Below the pieces are notes generated by a model. That model searched no databases, was not told where the DNA came from, and saw nothing but the letters and a program-made list of their open reading frames with translations. From Prochlorococcaceae cyanobacterium jk18x1bzbins.87 (lineage in GTDB: Bacteria; Cyanobacteriota; Cyanobacteriia; PCC-6307; Cyanobiaceae), in the NCBI GenBank assembly GCA_022826535.1, contig JAJDUS010000002.1, forward strand, positions 1 through 39,274: DNA of 39,274 nt, given 5' to 3'. A program made the translations under genes and the position numbers. Shown piece after piece: positions 26,716-36,008 of this stretch; the first letter of the stretch is position 1; every line of letters starts with the position of its first letter.

Positions 26716-29442
26716 TCATCCAGCAGATGGTGTTTTTTTGGGGGCCCTCTTGCGGCGACGGGGTTGGGGTTTTGCTGGTGGGTGCCCACTGAGGGTCTGC
26801 ACCAGTTGAGCCCGGCCAGCCTCCAACACCACGTCAATTTTTTCCGGCTCACGGCCACCCGCCTGGGCCAGATGGGGGCGACCGCCTCCCCCTCCGCCAC
26901 ATCCTTTGGCCAGACCACCAATCAAGGCGCCGGCCTTCAGCCCATGGGCCACCACATGGGGACCAAACCCCGCCATCAGGCTCACCTTGCCCGGGGTGGA
27001 TTCCCCAGCCAGCACCACTGCCGCCCCAGGGCCGAGCTGGTCCACCAGGGCTTGACCTGCAGCTTGCAGTGCCCCAGGCTCTACCCCATCCAGCCGCTGG
27101 ACCAGCAGCTTGAATTTGCCATGGGATCGGGCCTGGGGAATCAGGGCGGTGGCCTTGGCCTTGGCCAGGGCCTCCCTGCTGGCAGCCAGGGCTTTGGTGG
27201 TGTGTTTGAGTTCTGCCTGTAGGGCCTCCACCCGGGACATGATCTCCGTGGGCTGCACCTTGAACTGCTCCCCCAGTTCCCGACAGACCTGATCCCGGGT
27301 TTTGAGGTAGGACAGCACCGCTGGACCTGCCACCGCCTCAATCCGGCGGACCCCTGATGCGACACCACCCTCTGCCACCAAGCGCACCAGACCGATTTCG
27401 GCGGTGTTATTCACATGGGTGCCGCCGCACAGTTCCATGGACACACCGGGAACATTCACCACCCGCACCACATCTCCATACTTCTCCCCAAACATGGCCA
27501 CAGCCCCACGGGCCTTGGCCTCTGCCATGGGCATCTGGCTCACCTCCAGGCGCTGGGCATCCAGGATCCACTGGTTGATTAAGCACTCCATCTGCTCCAG
27601 CTCACTGGCCATGACCGGCCGGGAGCAGTTGAAGTCAAAGCGGAGCCGGTCGAAGTCCACCAAGGACCCTGCCTGGCAAATGCCCGGATCCACAATCCGC
27701 TTGAGTGCCTCGTGGAGAAGATGGGTGGCCGTGTGGTGAGCTTGGGCCCGCCGCCGACACGAGCGGTCCACCTGGGTGGCAACCACGTCTCCCACGGCCA
27801 GAACACCTGATTTCAGGTGGCCCTTGTGCAGAACAAAACCATTCACCTTCTGCACATCCTCCACCATCACTGTGGTGGGCTCACCGGTTGTTGTAGCGCC
27901 CAGCAACAGACCTTGATCCCCCACCTGGCCTCCGGATTCCCCATAGAAGCAGGTGCGGGACAGGCCCACCTGCACTGCATCACCAGCGTGGGCCTTTTGC
28001 ACTGCCGCACCATTCACGATGAGGGCCACCACTTCGCTCTCGTCATTGAGGTGTTGATAACCGCTGAAGGGAGTAGCTCCAAGCTTTGCGGCCAGGCTTT
28101 CTGCGACACCGCCACAGGTGAGATCCACATTAACAGCGGCAGCCTTGGCCTGCTGCCGTTGGGTTTCCATGGCAGCGGTAAATCCCTCTTGATCCACCCC
28201 CAGACCGTGCTCCTGGGCAATTTCCACGGTCAACTCGAGGGGAAAACCATGGGTGTCGTAAAGCTCAAAAGCCTGGGCGCCACTAATCTGCTGTGGCCCC
28301 GTAATCAAAATTTCGCTGAGGCGCTTTTCGCCCCGCTCCAAGGTGTCGAGAAAACGCAACTCCTCCAGCTTCAACTCCCGCTTGATGACATCTTCCCGTT
28401 GCCCCAGTTGGGGATAGGCGTCTCCCATCATCTGAATGACCACATCCACCAAGGGCTCCAAAAATGGTTCGTGGATGCCAATGAGGCGCCCATGACGGAC
28501 CGCACGGCGGATGAGACGTCTCAGCACATAGCCCCGACCCAGATTGGAACTGATGACCCCATCAGCAATAAGGTGGGTCACTGCACGACTGTGGTCCGCA
28601 ATAATTTTGAGGGAGGTTTGCTGGTCTGGGCTGACGGCAAAGTCGTCCCCTAATGCTGCCCGCTGCGCAACGGCAGCCATGAGGGGATAGATGAGGTCGG
28701 TTTCATAATTATTGGACTTTCCTTGCAGGATCCGGGCCATGCGCTCCAGTCCCATTCCAGTGTCAATGTTCTTGTTGGCCAGGGGTGTCAGAACGCCATC
28801 GGCATTCCGGTTGGACTCCATGAACACCAGGTTGTAAAACTCGATGAAGCGCTCGTCGTCCTCCAGGTCAATGTCCTCCCCCCCCCGCCCGGGGCGCAGG
28901 TCATAGTACAGTTCGGAACAGGGACCGCAGGGACCTGTAGGGCCAGCACTCCAAAAGTTGTCGGCTGCACCCATGGGCACAACCCGACGGGGGTCTACCC
29001 CCACCACCCCTGTCCAGATGGCGGTGGCTTCCTCATCATCACGGAACACACTCACCACCAGCCGGTGAGGGTCCAGACCAAACACCTCTGTGCTCAGTTC
29101 CCAGGCCCAGCAAATGGCCTGCTCCTTGAAGTAGTCCCCAAAGGAGAAATTGCCCAGCATCTCGAAGAACGTGTGATGCCGCGCCGTGCGCCCCACATTC
29201 TCAATATCATTGGTGCGAATGCACTTCTGGGCACTGGTGGCCCGAGGGGCAGGCCGTTGTTTTTGCCCAAGAAACACCGGCTTGAAGGGGAGCATTCCCG
29301 CAATGGTGAGCAGCACGGTGGGGTCCTCCGGCACCAGGGAGGCACTGGGCAGCAGGCGATGACCACGGGCTCCATAGAAGTCCAGGAAGGCGAGGCGGAT
29401 GGCCGCACCGCTCCTGGGCCGCTGCTGTGCCGACAACATCAT
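26716..29442 (-). CDS. alaS: Alanyl-tRNA synthetase
   Basis: A 908-residue cytoplasmic enzyme that charges tRNA-Ala and edits Ser/Gly mischarging. The catalytic domain begins RSGAAIRLAFLDFYGARGHRLLPSASLVPEDPTVLLTIAGM and includes TARHHTFFEMLGNFSFGDYF. The editing domain carries the zinc-type motifs HHTATHLLHEAL and CGGTHVNNTAEIG. The C-terminal C-Ala domain has a Gly-rich GCGGGGGGRPHLAQAGG segment. The frame is open to 29523. I chose the ATG at 29442 because homologues start just before RSGAAIR; starts at 29469 or 29523 would add 9 or 27 residues, and none has a clear ribosome binding site. The C-terminal tail is basic (PQPRRRKRAPKKT). Confidence 0.95.
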   Translation of the reverse strand: MMLSAQQRPRSGAAIRLAFLDFYGARGHRLLPSASLVPEDPTVLLTIAGMLPFKPVFLGQKQRPAPRATSAQKCIRTNDIENVGRTARHHTFFEMLGNFSFGDYFKEQAICWAWELSTEVFGLDPHRLVVSVFRDDEEATAIWTGVVGVDPRRVVPMGAADNFWSAGPTGPCGPCSELYYDLRPGRGGEDIDLEDDERFIEFYNLVFMESNRNADGVLTPLANKNIDTGMGLERMARILQGKSNNYETDLIYPLMAAVAQRAALGDDFAVSPDQQTSLKIIADHSRAVTHLIADGVISSNLGRGYVLRRLIRRAVRHGRLIGIHEPFLEPLVDVVIQMMGDAYPQLGQREDVIKRELKLEELRFLDTLERGEKRLSEILITGPQQISGAQAFELYDTHGFPLELTVEIAQEHGLGVDQEGFTAAMETQRQQAKAAAVNVDLTCGGVAESLAAKLGATPFSGYQHLNDESEVVALIVNGAAVQKAHAGDAVQVGLSRTCFYGESGGQVGDQGLLLGATTTGEPTTVMVEDVQKVNGFVLHKGHLKSGVLAVGDVVATQVDRSCRRRAQAHHTATHLLHEALKRIVDPGICQAGSLVDFDRLRFDFNCSRPVMASELEQMECLINQWILDAQRLEVSQMPMAEAKARGAVAMFGEKYGDVVRVVNVPGVSMELCGGTHVNNTAEIGLVRLVAEGGVASGVRRIEAVAGPAVLSYLKTRDQVCRELGEQFKVQPTEIMSRVEALQAELKHTTKALAASREALAKAKATALIPQARSHGKFKLLVQRLDGVEPGALQAAGQALVDQLGPGAAVVLAGESTPGKVSLMAGFGPHVVAHGLKAGALIGGLAKGCGGGGGGRPHLAQAGGREPEKIDVVLEAGRAQLVQTLSGHPPAKPQPRRRKRAPKKTPSAG

Positions 29443-29623
29443 GGTGGCTGGAGATGCAGACGCCTTCATGGTGGAGAAGCATAATGAAAGGGAGTGATCA
29501 TGCAATCTCAAAGAACTGGTCATGGTGGGCCATGCTCTGGCAAGTTAAGGAAGGAGCGCCCCTGACCAACCCCAGCCAAGGTCAGAGTGTGCCACGTCCC
29601 ATGCTTTTCGACCAAAAGGGTCC

Positions 29624-32600
29624 ATGAGCCTTCTGCACGCGCTATGGGATGGAGATGGTCTGGTGCTATGGGCTGACGGCTGGTGTCTGGTGGACCGACA
29701 GACCCCTGTGGATCAACCGTTGATGCACCCCTTTACCCTTGGGCGCCAGGATCTCCGCCATTGCCTGACCAGCCGGCAACGCTTGCCGCAGGCCCCCCTC
29801 CAGCCTGTGGACCGTCTGCTGAGCTTGCCCAGTCGGGATCTGCGCCGCTCCCGGCGACGCCGGGGTCGCTCCAGGGAGAACGGCAGTGGCAGTGAGTGGG
29901 AGGTGTGGAGTGGCCTTCCCCTGCTCGCCGGAGAAGCGATCCCTGAGCAGTGTCAGTGGTGGCCTTGGCGCATTGAAGGGCTAAAGCTTGCCTTGGCGGA
30001 TCTGCCCGGCTGGCTCAATGGACTTCCCCTCAGTGGTGAGCACCCGGATCTGGGGGATGAGCTGCGTTGGTTGGCCCATCTACAGCGCTGGTGCCTCAGC
30101 CTCATGGCCCGGGGCCGCTGGCTGCCTGTGGCGGAGGCGACAGGCGACCACTGCTACGCCCGCTGGCAACCGCTTCTGAATCGTGAGGATGACCGTTACC
30201 GCCTGGAGACCATGGCGCTGCACATGCCCCAGGCGCTGCTCTCCGGCCATGATCCGCTGAACACGCTGGCCTGCCGTCGCCCCGAGCAGCAGCGCCTGCA
30301 GGTGGCTGGCATCGTTGCTGCCCTCCTGGACACCCAGATGCGTGTTGCCTTTACGCCATTGGAGGTGGGCCTTGATGACCTGCTGGACAGTTGGCAGCAG
30401 GCCCTCGCTTCCACGGAGGGCCGCCTGGGCGCCAATGCGGATGGGGTGGAGCGCCTCCAGATGGCCACCAGCCACTGGCGCCAGGGGGTCACTGGCCAGT
30501 TGGCGCCAGCACGGGCTTGCCTGGAACTGCAAGCCCCGACACCACAGCAAGGGGACCAGGATGACAACCACTGGCAGTTGCGCTTTGGCCTCCAAGCTGC
30601 CATTGATCCCAGCCTCTGGCTGGATGCCGAGGCCATTTGGGCCGCAGGCGATAATGCCATCCATATTGGTGAAATTCCCGTAGAAAAGCCCAGCCAGTTG
30701 TTGCTGGAGGGCCTGGGTCGAGCCCTATCCGCCTTTGAACCCCTTGAACGGGGACTTGAGGGCGCTACCCCATCGATCATGGATTTGACGCCGGCGGAAG
30801 TCTTTGTTCTGGTGCGCACCGCCAGTCGTCGGCTGCGGGATTTGGGGGTTGGGGTCAAGCTCCCTGACACCCTCAGCGGTGGCCTTGCCGGACGTATTGG
30901 GTTGTCCATCCAGGCGGATCTGTCGCCAGAGTCCCAAGGCTTCAGCTTGGGAGAATCCCTGCAATGGCGCTGGACCCTCATGATCGGTGGCCAGCCCATC
31001 ACCCTCAACCAACTGGAGCGGCTGAGTGCCCAGAAGAGCCCCCTGGTGAGCCACGGGGGGCAATGGGTTGAACTGCGCCCTGGAGACATCAAGACCGCTG
31101 AAAAGTTCTGCCTGGAGGAACCACGGTTCAGTCTGGAAGACGCCCTGCGACTTGCCGGTAACGATCTGGAAACGCTCCAGCGGCTGCCGGTCCATCGCTT
31201 TGAAGCGGGACCACGGTTACAGCAGGTTCTGGAGCAGTACCACCACCACAAGCAACCCGACCCCCTGCCCGCGCCCGAAGGATTTTGCGGCCAGTTGCGT
31301 TCTTATCAGGAGCGGGGATTGGGCTGGTTGGCCTTCCTCTACCGCTTTGGTCAGGGGGCCTGCCTCGCCGATGACATGGGCCTGGGCAAAACCATCCAGT
31401 TGCTGGCCTTCCTTCAGTATCTGAAGGTGCAAAAGGAGCTCCAGCGTCCTGTATTGCTGGTTTGCCCCACCTCAGTGATGACCAACTGGGGCCGTGAGGC
31501 CCAGCAGTTCACCCCCGGACTGCGGGTGATTGAACATTACGGCAGCCGTCGCCCCAGCACCGCCGCGGCGCTGGCTTCGGCCCTCTGCCATGTGGACCTG
31601 GTGCTCACCAGCTATGGTCTGCTGCAGCGGGACCTGGCCATTCTCGGCAGCTATGGATGGCAGGGGGTGGTGCTTGATGAAGCCCAGGCCATCAAGAACT
31701 CCACCTCCAAGCAGTCCGCTGCCGCACGGGAGGTGTCCCGTCTGGGCCAGAAGCCCTGCTTCTGCATTGCCCTCACAGGGACGCCGGTGGAAAATCGGGT
31801 GGGGGAGATCTGGCCCTTGATGAATTTCCTCAATCCGCGGGTTTTGGGGGAGGAAGGGTTCTTCCGCCAACGCTACCGCCTGCCCATTGAACGCTATGGG
31901 GATATGGCCTCCCTGCGGGATTTGCGCCGCCGTGTTGGTCCCTTCATTCTCCGACGCCTCAAGACGGATCAATCCATCATCAGCGACTTGCCTGAAAAAA
32001 TTGAACTCAATGAATGGTGTGGACTCTCTGATGAGCAGAGGCGGCTCTACAGCAAGACCGTGGATGACACTTTGGAGGTTGTCGCCCGCGCCCCCCTCGG
32101 TGAACGCCATGGTCAGGTGTTGGGTCTCCTCACCAAGCTCAAGCAGATCTGTAATCACCCCGCGTTGGCGCTCCAGGAGCAGGAGGTGAGTCAGGATTTT
32201 GGTCGACGCTCTGCCAAGCTGCAGCGGCTGGAGGAAATTCTTGATGAGCTCATGGCTGTTGGGGATCGGGCTTTGCTCTTTACCCAATTTGCCCGCTGGG
32301 GGCATCTCCTCAAGCAATACCTGGAGCAGCGCTTCCAGGGAGACATCCCTTTCCTCCATGGGGGAAGTTCCAAGGCAGAGCGCCAGGGCATGGTGGATCG
32401 CTTCCAACAGGACCCCCGCGGTCCACAACTCTTCCTCCTGTCCCTCAAAGCCGGCGGGGTTGGCCTTAACCTGACCCGCGCCAGCCATGTGATCCACATT
32501 GACCGCTGGTGGAACCCTGCCGTGGAAAACCAGGCCACGGACCGTGCTTATCGCATTGGCCAGACCAATCGGGTCATGGTGCATAAGTTCATCACCAGTG

Positions 32601-32734
32601 GTAGCCTGGAGGAAAACATCGACCGCATGATTCGCGAAAAAGCCCGGCTGGCGGAAGACATTATTGGGGGCAGAGAAGGCTGGTTGGCCGGCTTGGAGAT
32701 CAATGACATCAAAGAACTGGTGAGCCTGCAATGA
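29624..32734 (+). CDS. SNF2-family DEAD/DEAH-box helicase-like ATPase
   Basis: A 1036-residue SWI2/SNF2 ATPase. Residues 1-520 are the bacterial SNF2-associated N-terminal region, with an Arg-rich patch SRDLRRSRRRRGRSR near 65-85. The motor follows: LRSYQERGLGWLAFLYRFGQGACLADDMGLGKT (Walker A near 590), LVCPTSVMTNWGRE, VVLDEAQAIKN (motif II near 685), ALTGTPVENRVGEIWPLMNFLNP. The second lobe has LLFTQFARWGHLLKQYL, FLLSLKAGGVGLNLTRASHVIHIDRWWNPAVENQATDRAYRIGQ. All core motifs look intact. Such proteins translocate on or remodel nucleic-acid complexes, with roles in transcription recycling or repair. Its stop overlaps the start of the SWIM-domain gene by four bases. Confidence 0.93.
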   Translation: MSLLHALWDGDGLVLWADGWCLVDRQTPVDQPLMHPFTLGRQDLRHCLTSRQRLPQAPLQPVDRLLSLPSRDLRRSRRRRGRSRENGSGSEWEVWSGLPLLAGEAIPEQCQWWPWRIEGLKLALADLPGWLNGLPLSGEHPDLGDELRWLAHLQRWCLSLMARGRWLPVAEATGDHCYARWQPLLNREDDRYRLETMALHMPQALLSGHDPLNTLACRRPEQQRLQVAGIVAALLDTQMRVAFTPLEVGLDDLLDSWQQALASTEGRLGANADGVERLQMATSHWRQGVTGQLAPARACLELQAPTPQQGDQDDNHWQLRFGLQAAIDPSLWLDAEAIWAAGDNAIHIGEIPVEKPSQLLLEGLGRALSAFEPLERGLEGATPSIMDLTPAEVFVLVRTASRRLRDLGVGVKLPDTLSGGLAGRIGLSIQADLSPESQGFSLGESLQWRWTLMIGGQPITLNQLERLSAQKSPLVSHGGQWVELRPGDIKTAEKFCLEEPRFSLEDALRLAGNDLETLQRLPVHRFEAGPRLQQVLEQYHHHKQPDPLPAPEGFCGQLRSYQERGLGWLAFLYRFGQGACLADDMGLGKTIQLLAFLQYLKVQKELQRPVLLVCPTSVMTNWGREAQQFTPGLRVIEHYGSRRPSTAAALASALCHVDLVLTSYGLLQRDLAILGSYGWQGVVLDEAQAIKNSTSKQSAAAREVSRLGQKPCFCIALTGTPVENRVGEIWPLMNFLNPRVLGEEGFFRQRYRLPIERYGDMASLRDLRRRVGPFILRRLKTDQSIISDLPEKIELNEWCGLSDEQRRLYSKTVDDTLEVVARAPLGERHGQVLGLLTKLKQICNHPALALQEQEVSQDFGRRSAKLQRLEEILDELMAVGDRALLFTQFARWGHLLKQYLEQRFQGDIPFLHGGSSKAERQGMVDRFQQDPRGPQLFLLSLKAGGVGLNLTRASHVIHIDRWWNPAVENQATDRAYRIGQTNRVMVHKFITSGSLEENIDRMIREKARLAEDIIGGREGWLAGLEINDIKELVSLQ

Positions 32735-33561
32735 ACACCCTCAACAAAAAAGCCGGCCAAGATGCCATGGGCGAACAGCCCTGGTGGGTGGCCCAGTGGA
32801 TGGACCTGATTAACTCCTATCGCTACAAGAGGAGGTTGGAGCGGGCCTGGGCATACATGCATGAAGGTCATGTGCTGTCCATTCGCTTTGAGGGCCGCCG
32901 TGTCCATGCCCGGGTGCAAGGCACCGGCAAGGATCCCTATAAGGTGAAGCTCTGGTTGGACACCCTCAGCAATGAGGACTGGGGCTATGTCCTGGATGCC
33001 CTGTCCCAGAAAGCCCGCTGGACAGCCCAGTTGTTGGCTGGGGTCATGCCCCAGGACATTGAGCGGGCCTTTGCCGCCAGTGGCCGCTGCCTCTTCCCCT
33101 GGGAGCTCCGGGAAGTGCGCAGTGAATGCAGTTGCCCGGATAAAGCCAATCCCTGCAAACACATCATTGCTGTCTATTACTTGATGGGGGACCGCTTCAG
33201 TGAAGATCCTTTTGTCCTGTTTCAGTTGCGGGGGCGAACGCGGCAGCAACTCCTGGACCAGTTGGCCCAGCGGCGGATCAGCACCACCACGGAGCAGGGT
33301 GTCAAAGTGCAGACGGGCATGCTGCCCCCCCAGGCACGCCGTACCTGGAGCTATGGGGAGGACATGGACCCGGAGCTGGTGGTGATCACCCCTGCGCTTG
33401 AAGGGGAACTGGGGGTGGATGAGGCTGGTCCCTTGCCGGTGGCGCCAGATCCCCATAACCCCGATGCCAACCATCTATTCCTCCATCATCTCCATGAGCA
33501 GGGCCAGCGGATTGGCCGGCGGGCCATGGGCCAGGCCATGGGCGCCAACATCAGCCCGTGA
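32731..33561 (+). CDS. SWIM zinc-finger protein, partner of the SNF2 ATPase
   Basis: A 276-residue protein with a SWIM zinc finger: C133-S-C135-P-D-K-A-N-P-C142-K-H144, the CxC...CxH pattern, set in ELREVRSECSCPDKANPCKHIIAVYYLMGDRF. The N-terminal part contains WAYMHEGHVLSIRFEGRRVHARVQGTGKDPYKVKL, the usual lead-in of bacterial SWIM proteins. SWIM domains bind DNA or proteins. The ATGA overlap with the SNF2 gene argues for coupled translation and a joint complex. The C-terminal 100 residues (GVKVQTGMLPPQARRTWSYGEDMDPE onward) are variable. Confidence 0.9.
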   Translation: MNTLNKKAGQDAMGEQPWWVAQWMDLINSYRYKRRLERAWAYMHEGHVLSIRFEGRRVHARVQGTGKDPYKVKLWLDTLSNEDWGYVLDALSQKARWTAQLLAGVMPQDIERAFAASGRCLFPWELREVRSECSCPDKANPCKHIIAVYYLMGDRFSEDPFVLFQLRGRTRQQLLDQLAQRRISTTTEQGVKVQTGMLPPQARRTWSYGEDMDPELVVITPALEGELGVDEAGPLPVAPDPHNPDANHLFLHHLHEQGQRIGRRAMGQAMGANISP

Positions 33562-33743
33562 GCCGACCGTTTGGCCGGGATCCCCTCCCCTGGGGCTGAG
33601 GGCAACCGAACGCTGTGGTGGCTGCCGTACCCGGAGGATCGGTTCTGCCTCCAGGGGGATCCGCTTCCGGAACCAAGACTGGCACTGTGGAGACAACATC
33701 TCCATGACTCATCCAACGTTCTGATCTTCTGGAGGGACCATCC

Positions 33744-34130
33744 ATGCCTGCTCTATCACAATCCCCCTTCTCCCTGTTTGAGCACCTAGATCGGCAGCTT
33801 CACCAGGCCGAAGGCACACCCGTTGCTGAAGTCCGGGAAAATGACCACCACTATCAACTGGCTGTGGAGCTACCCGGCATCAACAAGGATGCCATTGACC
33901 TCAAAGCCACGGAACACGGCATGACCGTGGTCGCGGAGCGGTCCAAACTGGACCCGGGAGAGGATCGCGTGCTCAGCGAATTCCGTTATGGTCGTTGGCA
34001 GCGCAGCTTCTACTTTGCCAAGCGCATTGACCCCAACCAACTGCAAGCTGAACTGAAGGATGGCGTGTTGCACATCACGGCTCCCAAAGTGGACAGCGTC
34101 AAAGCAGTGAGCGTCAAGGTACGCAGTTGA
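33744..34130 (+). CDS. Small heat-shock protein (Hsp20 / alpha-crystallin family)
   Basis: A 128-residue chaperone that holds unfolding proteins as an oligomer. The alpha-crystallin domain runs from about 28 to 125: VAEVRENDHHYQLAVELPGINKDAIDLKATEHGMTVVAERSK, FRYGRWQRSFYFAKRIDPNQLQAELKDGVLHITAPKV. The GVL and A-x-L..PG features are intact. The N-terminal arm is short and Phe/Leu-rich (SPFSLFEHLDRQLHQ). A strong ggaggg sits seven bases before the ATG. The C-terminal tail lacks a clear I-x-I motif; VSVKV may substitute. 33562-33743 upstream is non-coding and presumably holds the promoter; I could not define it. Confidence 0.92.
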   Translation: MPALSQSPFSLFEHLDRQLHQAEGTPVAEVRENDHHYQLAVELPGINKDAIDLKATEHGMTVVAERSKLDPGEDRVLSEFRYGRWQRSFYFAKRIDPNQLQAELKDGVLHITAPKVDSVKAVSVKVRS

Positions 34131-34199
34131 GCACTCAACTTCCCCTGGTCTCCTGACCCCCTCAGTCAAGGTAGGCCAGGGGACCAATAGGGGGCTGGC

Positions 34200-34820
34200 A
34201 AGGGGACAGACCTTTGGTAGCTGAGTCAGGCGGGATGGGCCTTGCCGCGGCGGCCTCGTGCATCAGGATGGCTGCTACCAGGGTGGGTGATGTTGCTGCA
34301 GCCCATCCCATGGAAGCTTCTGGCGGCGCCCTTCTTCTGTGTCCTTCCTCCTGAATCCGCCTTGGCCGTGCCGCCAGGGCACCGCTGGCAGGTCCCGGAA
34401 AGGGGGAGTGGAAGCACGGGTCCAAGTGTTGCTGGCGATCCACAGGGTTGCGGGGGGCATGAGATGCCCCACTTGCAGTAGCCCGCCATCCATGGAGACA
34501 TGGTCGTTGCTCAGCAGCATCTCCAGTAATAGGGCCAAAACCTTCTCGTTCAGTAGTCCCTCCCGGTTCCTGCTGAAGCTACTTGTTCCAATTGAAGAGC
34601 CCTTCGGACAGCAAGCCGTAGATCACCATCAGCAACAACGCCAGCAACAACTGTTCTGGTGGAATGGGAGGACTGTCAGAGAAAGCCTACAACTCATCCG
34701 ACGGGTTGTCGAGCGCTTTCATGCCGCATTGGCCAGTGGTCCTATCCTCCCCAGGAGATGCTTCACAAGAATCCTCTCTCCAATCGACACATACACAATA
34801 AAAATAAGGAAATCCTCTCC
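34200..34820 (-). pseudogene. Remnant of an IS1182-type transposase
   Basis: Minus-strand pieces in order match the N-terminal half of IS1182-type transposases. The first is LIFIVYVSIGERILVKHLLG (from about 34815). The second, after a frameshift, is MKALDNPSDEL, a stop, then SPPIPPEQLLLALLLMVIYG and LLSEGLF (34722-34579). A deletion follows, then FSRNREGLLNEKVLALLLEM and LLSNDHVSMDG (to about 34470). The last is SNITHPGSSHPDARGRRGKA HPA (to about 34215). At least two stops, two frameshifts and a deletion are present, and the DDE C-terminal half is missing, so it is inert. It lies between hsp20 and the TIGR03792 gene. 34760-34890 is notably AT-rich compared with the window. Confidence 0.75.
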
Positions 34821-34890
34821 TCCTAATGGCCTCGCACCAATCCTTTTCTTCCTAAATTCTCCCACCACCTCACGCCTTTTCTTCAAGCTC

Positions 34891-35355
34891 TTAGGCATCT
34901 TTCGGCACATCTCTGGCAAGAAGCAGCCACTGGCCGGTGGCCACCAGAGGAATGGGATCAGCACTATCCTCACCGGTGGCTTGGTTAATGGTTGCCACAA
35001 AGCGGGCTTGAACAGTGGCCACCTCTTCATCGGTAATGGCTTTCCATTCTTGCCGGGAGCGCCAGCGAATGAGCACCTGGGCTTGCTCCTGTTGAGGATC
35101 CCAGTGGAGGTCACGTCCCAAATAGGCTGGCTGCTGCTCCAGCCATGGTTTCCACACTTCAGTCTCAGCATTGAACCAAACATCCCGAAGGGCAGCAGGT
35201 ACCGCCAGGCGCAACATTTCCACGGTGATCGGCTCCTGTGCTGTGGGCTGGTCAGCAGCCATTGTGGATGGCGCCCCATCGACCCGCCATGGAAGCAACA
35301 CCAGCAATCCAGCCAGACAACAGGCCAACAACAGGGCGCCAAAGCGTGAAGACAT
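34891..35355 (-). CDS. TIGR03792-type cyanobacterial secreted protein, function unknown
   Basis: A 154-residue protein with an N-terminal signal (MSSRFGALLLACCLAGLLVLLPWRVDGAP) and the core ITVEMLRLAVPAALRDVWFNAETEVWKPWLEQQPAYLGRDLHWDPQQ, then VLIRWRSRQEWKAITDEEVATVQARF. I recognise this as the TIGR03792 family, found almost throughout cyanobacteria and without a known function. I chose ATG 35355 because ggagg lies just upstream and the signal peptide starts there; the frame is open to 35469. A 209-bp second copy of its 5' part is found at 35991-36199, about 96% identical with no indels. Confidence 0.85.
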   Translation of the reverse strand: MSSRFGALLLACCLAGLLVLLPWRVDGAPSTMAADQPTAQEPITVEMLRLAVPAALRDVWFNAETEVWKPWLEQQPAYLGRDLHWDPQQEQAQVLIRWRSRQEWKAITDEEVATVQARFVATINQATGEDSADPIPLVATGQWLLLARDVPKDA

Positions 35356-35549
35356 GTTTCCTCCAAGTTGCATTTGGAGCACCATTCTAGCCCCACTGAG
35401 CTGGGACATATTGCGGATCCGGATGCCGCGGCCTGAGGTGGCCTGCGCTGGCGATCGTGGATGGTGCAACGGGTGTATGCATCACCGCTGGCTTGACATC
35501 ATGGGGGCTGGGGGTTAGTCTGACCCCATGTAAAGCGCAACGCAACTCT

Positions 35550-36008
35550 ATGGCAACGCAACACCAGCCTCAACAGGAGCAGCTTCCTCCCCCCGCCGCC
35601 CCCCCCCGCAAATCAGGATTTGAGGGGTTTGTTGAGGACGTTGAATATCATGCTGGAGGAATAAATCATTTTTTGGGGCTCCTTTCCAGGCTTGTTAAGG
35701 CGGTCAAGACTCCAGTGATGCTTATCGTCTACTTACTGATTTTCATATTTCTTATTAGTGCAATGAGGACAATTATTGAGGCTTACAATTCGATTCCCTT
35801 CCTTCCCAAGATTGACCTTTCTTCATCGCCCACACAATCCGGGACCCTCGATTTGGCCAATGGGCCATCGACACCTTCCTCCAGGCCGGTGCCTCTTCCT
35901 CCATTGACATTGCCTATTCCAATGTCTACCACGGGTGGCACATCATCAGTATGGGCACCTGAACCTGCTCCCCTTGAAGAGACCAGTGGAGTGGAGGTCA
36001 CGTCCTAA
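35550..36008 (+). CDS. CAAD-like membrane protein truncated and fused out of frame to psaB-derived DNA
   Basis: The frame from ATG 35550 encodes 152 residues. Residues 1-90 look native: a Gln/Pro-rich N-terminus, [33 protein letters not shown], then a membrane helix [20 protein letters not shown] and [12 protein letters not shown]. This resembles the CAAD domain of cyanobacterial thylakoid proteins up to the IPLLP turn; the second helix expected next is absent. From about residue 91 the codons run through a psaB fragment in the wrong frame and end at a TAA in the duplicated TIGR03792 piece, giving a Ser/Pro/Thr-rich tail. It may be a pseudogene or a short chimeric single-helix protein. Confidence 0.65.
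   Translation: MATQHQPQQEQLPPPAAPPRKSGFEGFVEDVEYHAGGINHFLGLLSRLVKAVKTPVMLIVYLLIFIFLISAMRTIIEAYNSIPFLPKIDLSSSPTQSGTLDLANGPSTPSSRPVPLPPLTLPIPMSTTGGTSSVWAPEPAPLEETSGVEVTS
35824..35959 (+). pseudogene. 136-bp psaB fragment (codons 87-131)
   Basis: Read in the psaB frame, 35824-35959 gives [20 protein letters not shown] and [20 protein letters not shown] followed by ISMGT and a stop. The corresponding PsaB residues 87-131 are [20 protein letters not shown] and so on. By eye 31 of 45 residues agree with no gaps, and the matching psaB DNA (20082-20217) has exactly the same length. Changes alter invariant-looking residues (W92 to R, W123 to G), so the piece has drifted without selection. It sits on the opposite strand from psaB and joins the CAAD-like gene to the TIGR03792 duplicate. 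Confidence 0.85.

Noticed and set aside
34131-34200. Possible terminator after hsp20 (cccctgg ... ccagggg)
   Set aside because: The arms are separated by a loop of nearly 30 bases and no T-run follows, so I could not support it.
34339-35349. Plus-strand frame of 336 codons across the IS1182 remnant and the TIGR03792 gene
   Set aside because: It crosses two unrelated minus-strand genes and has no recognisable domain.
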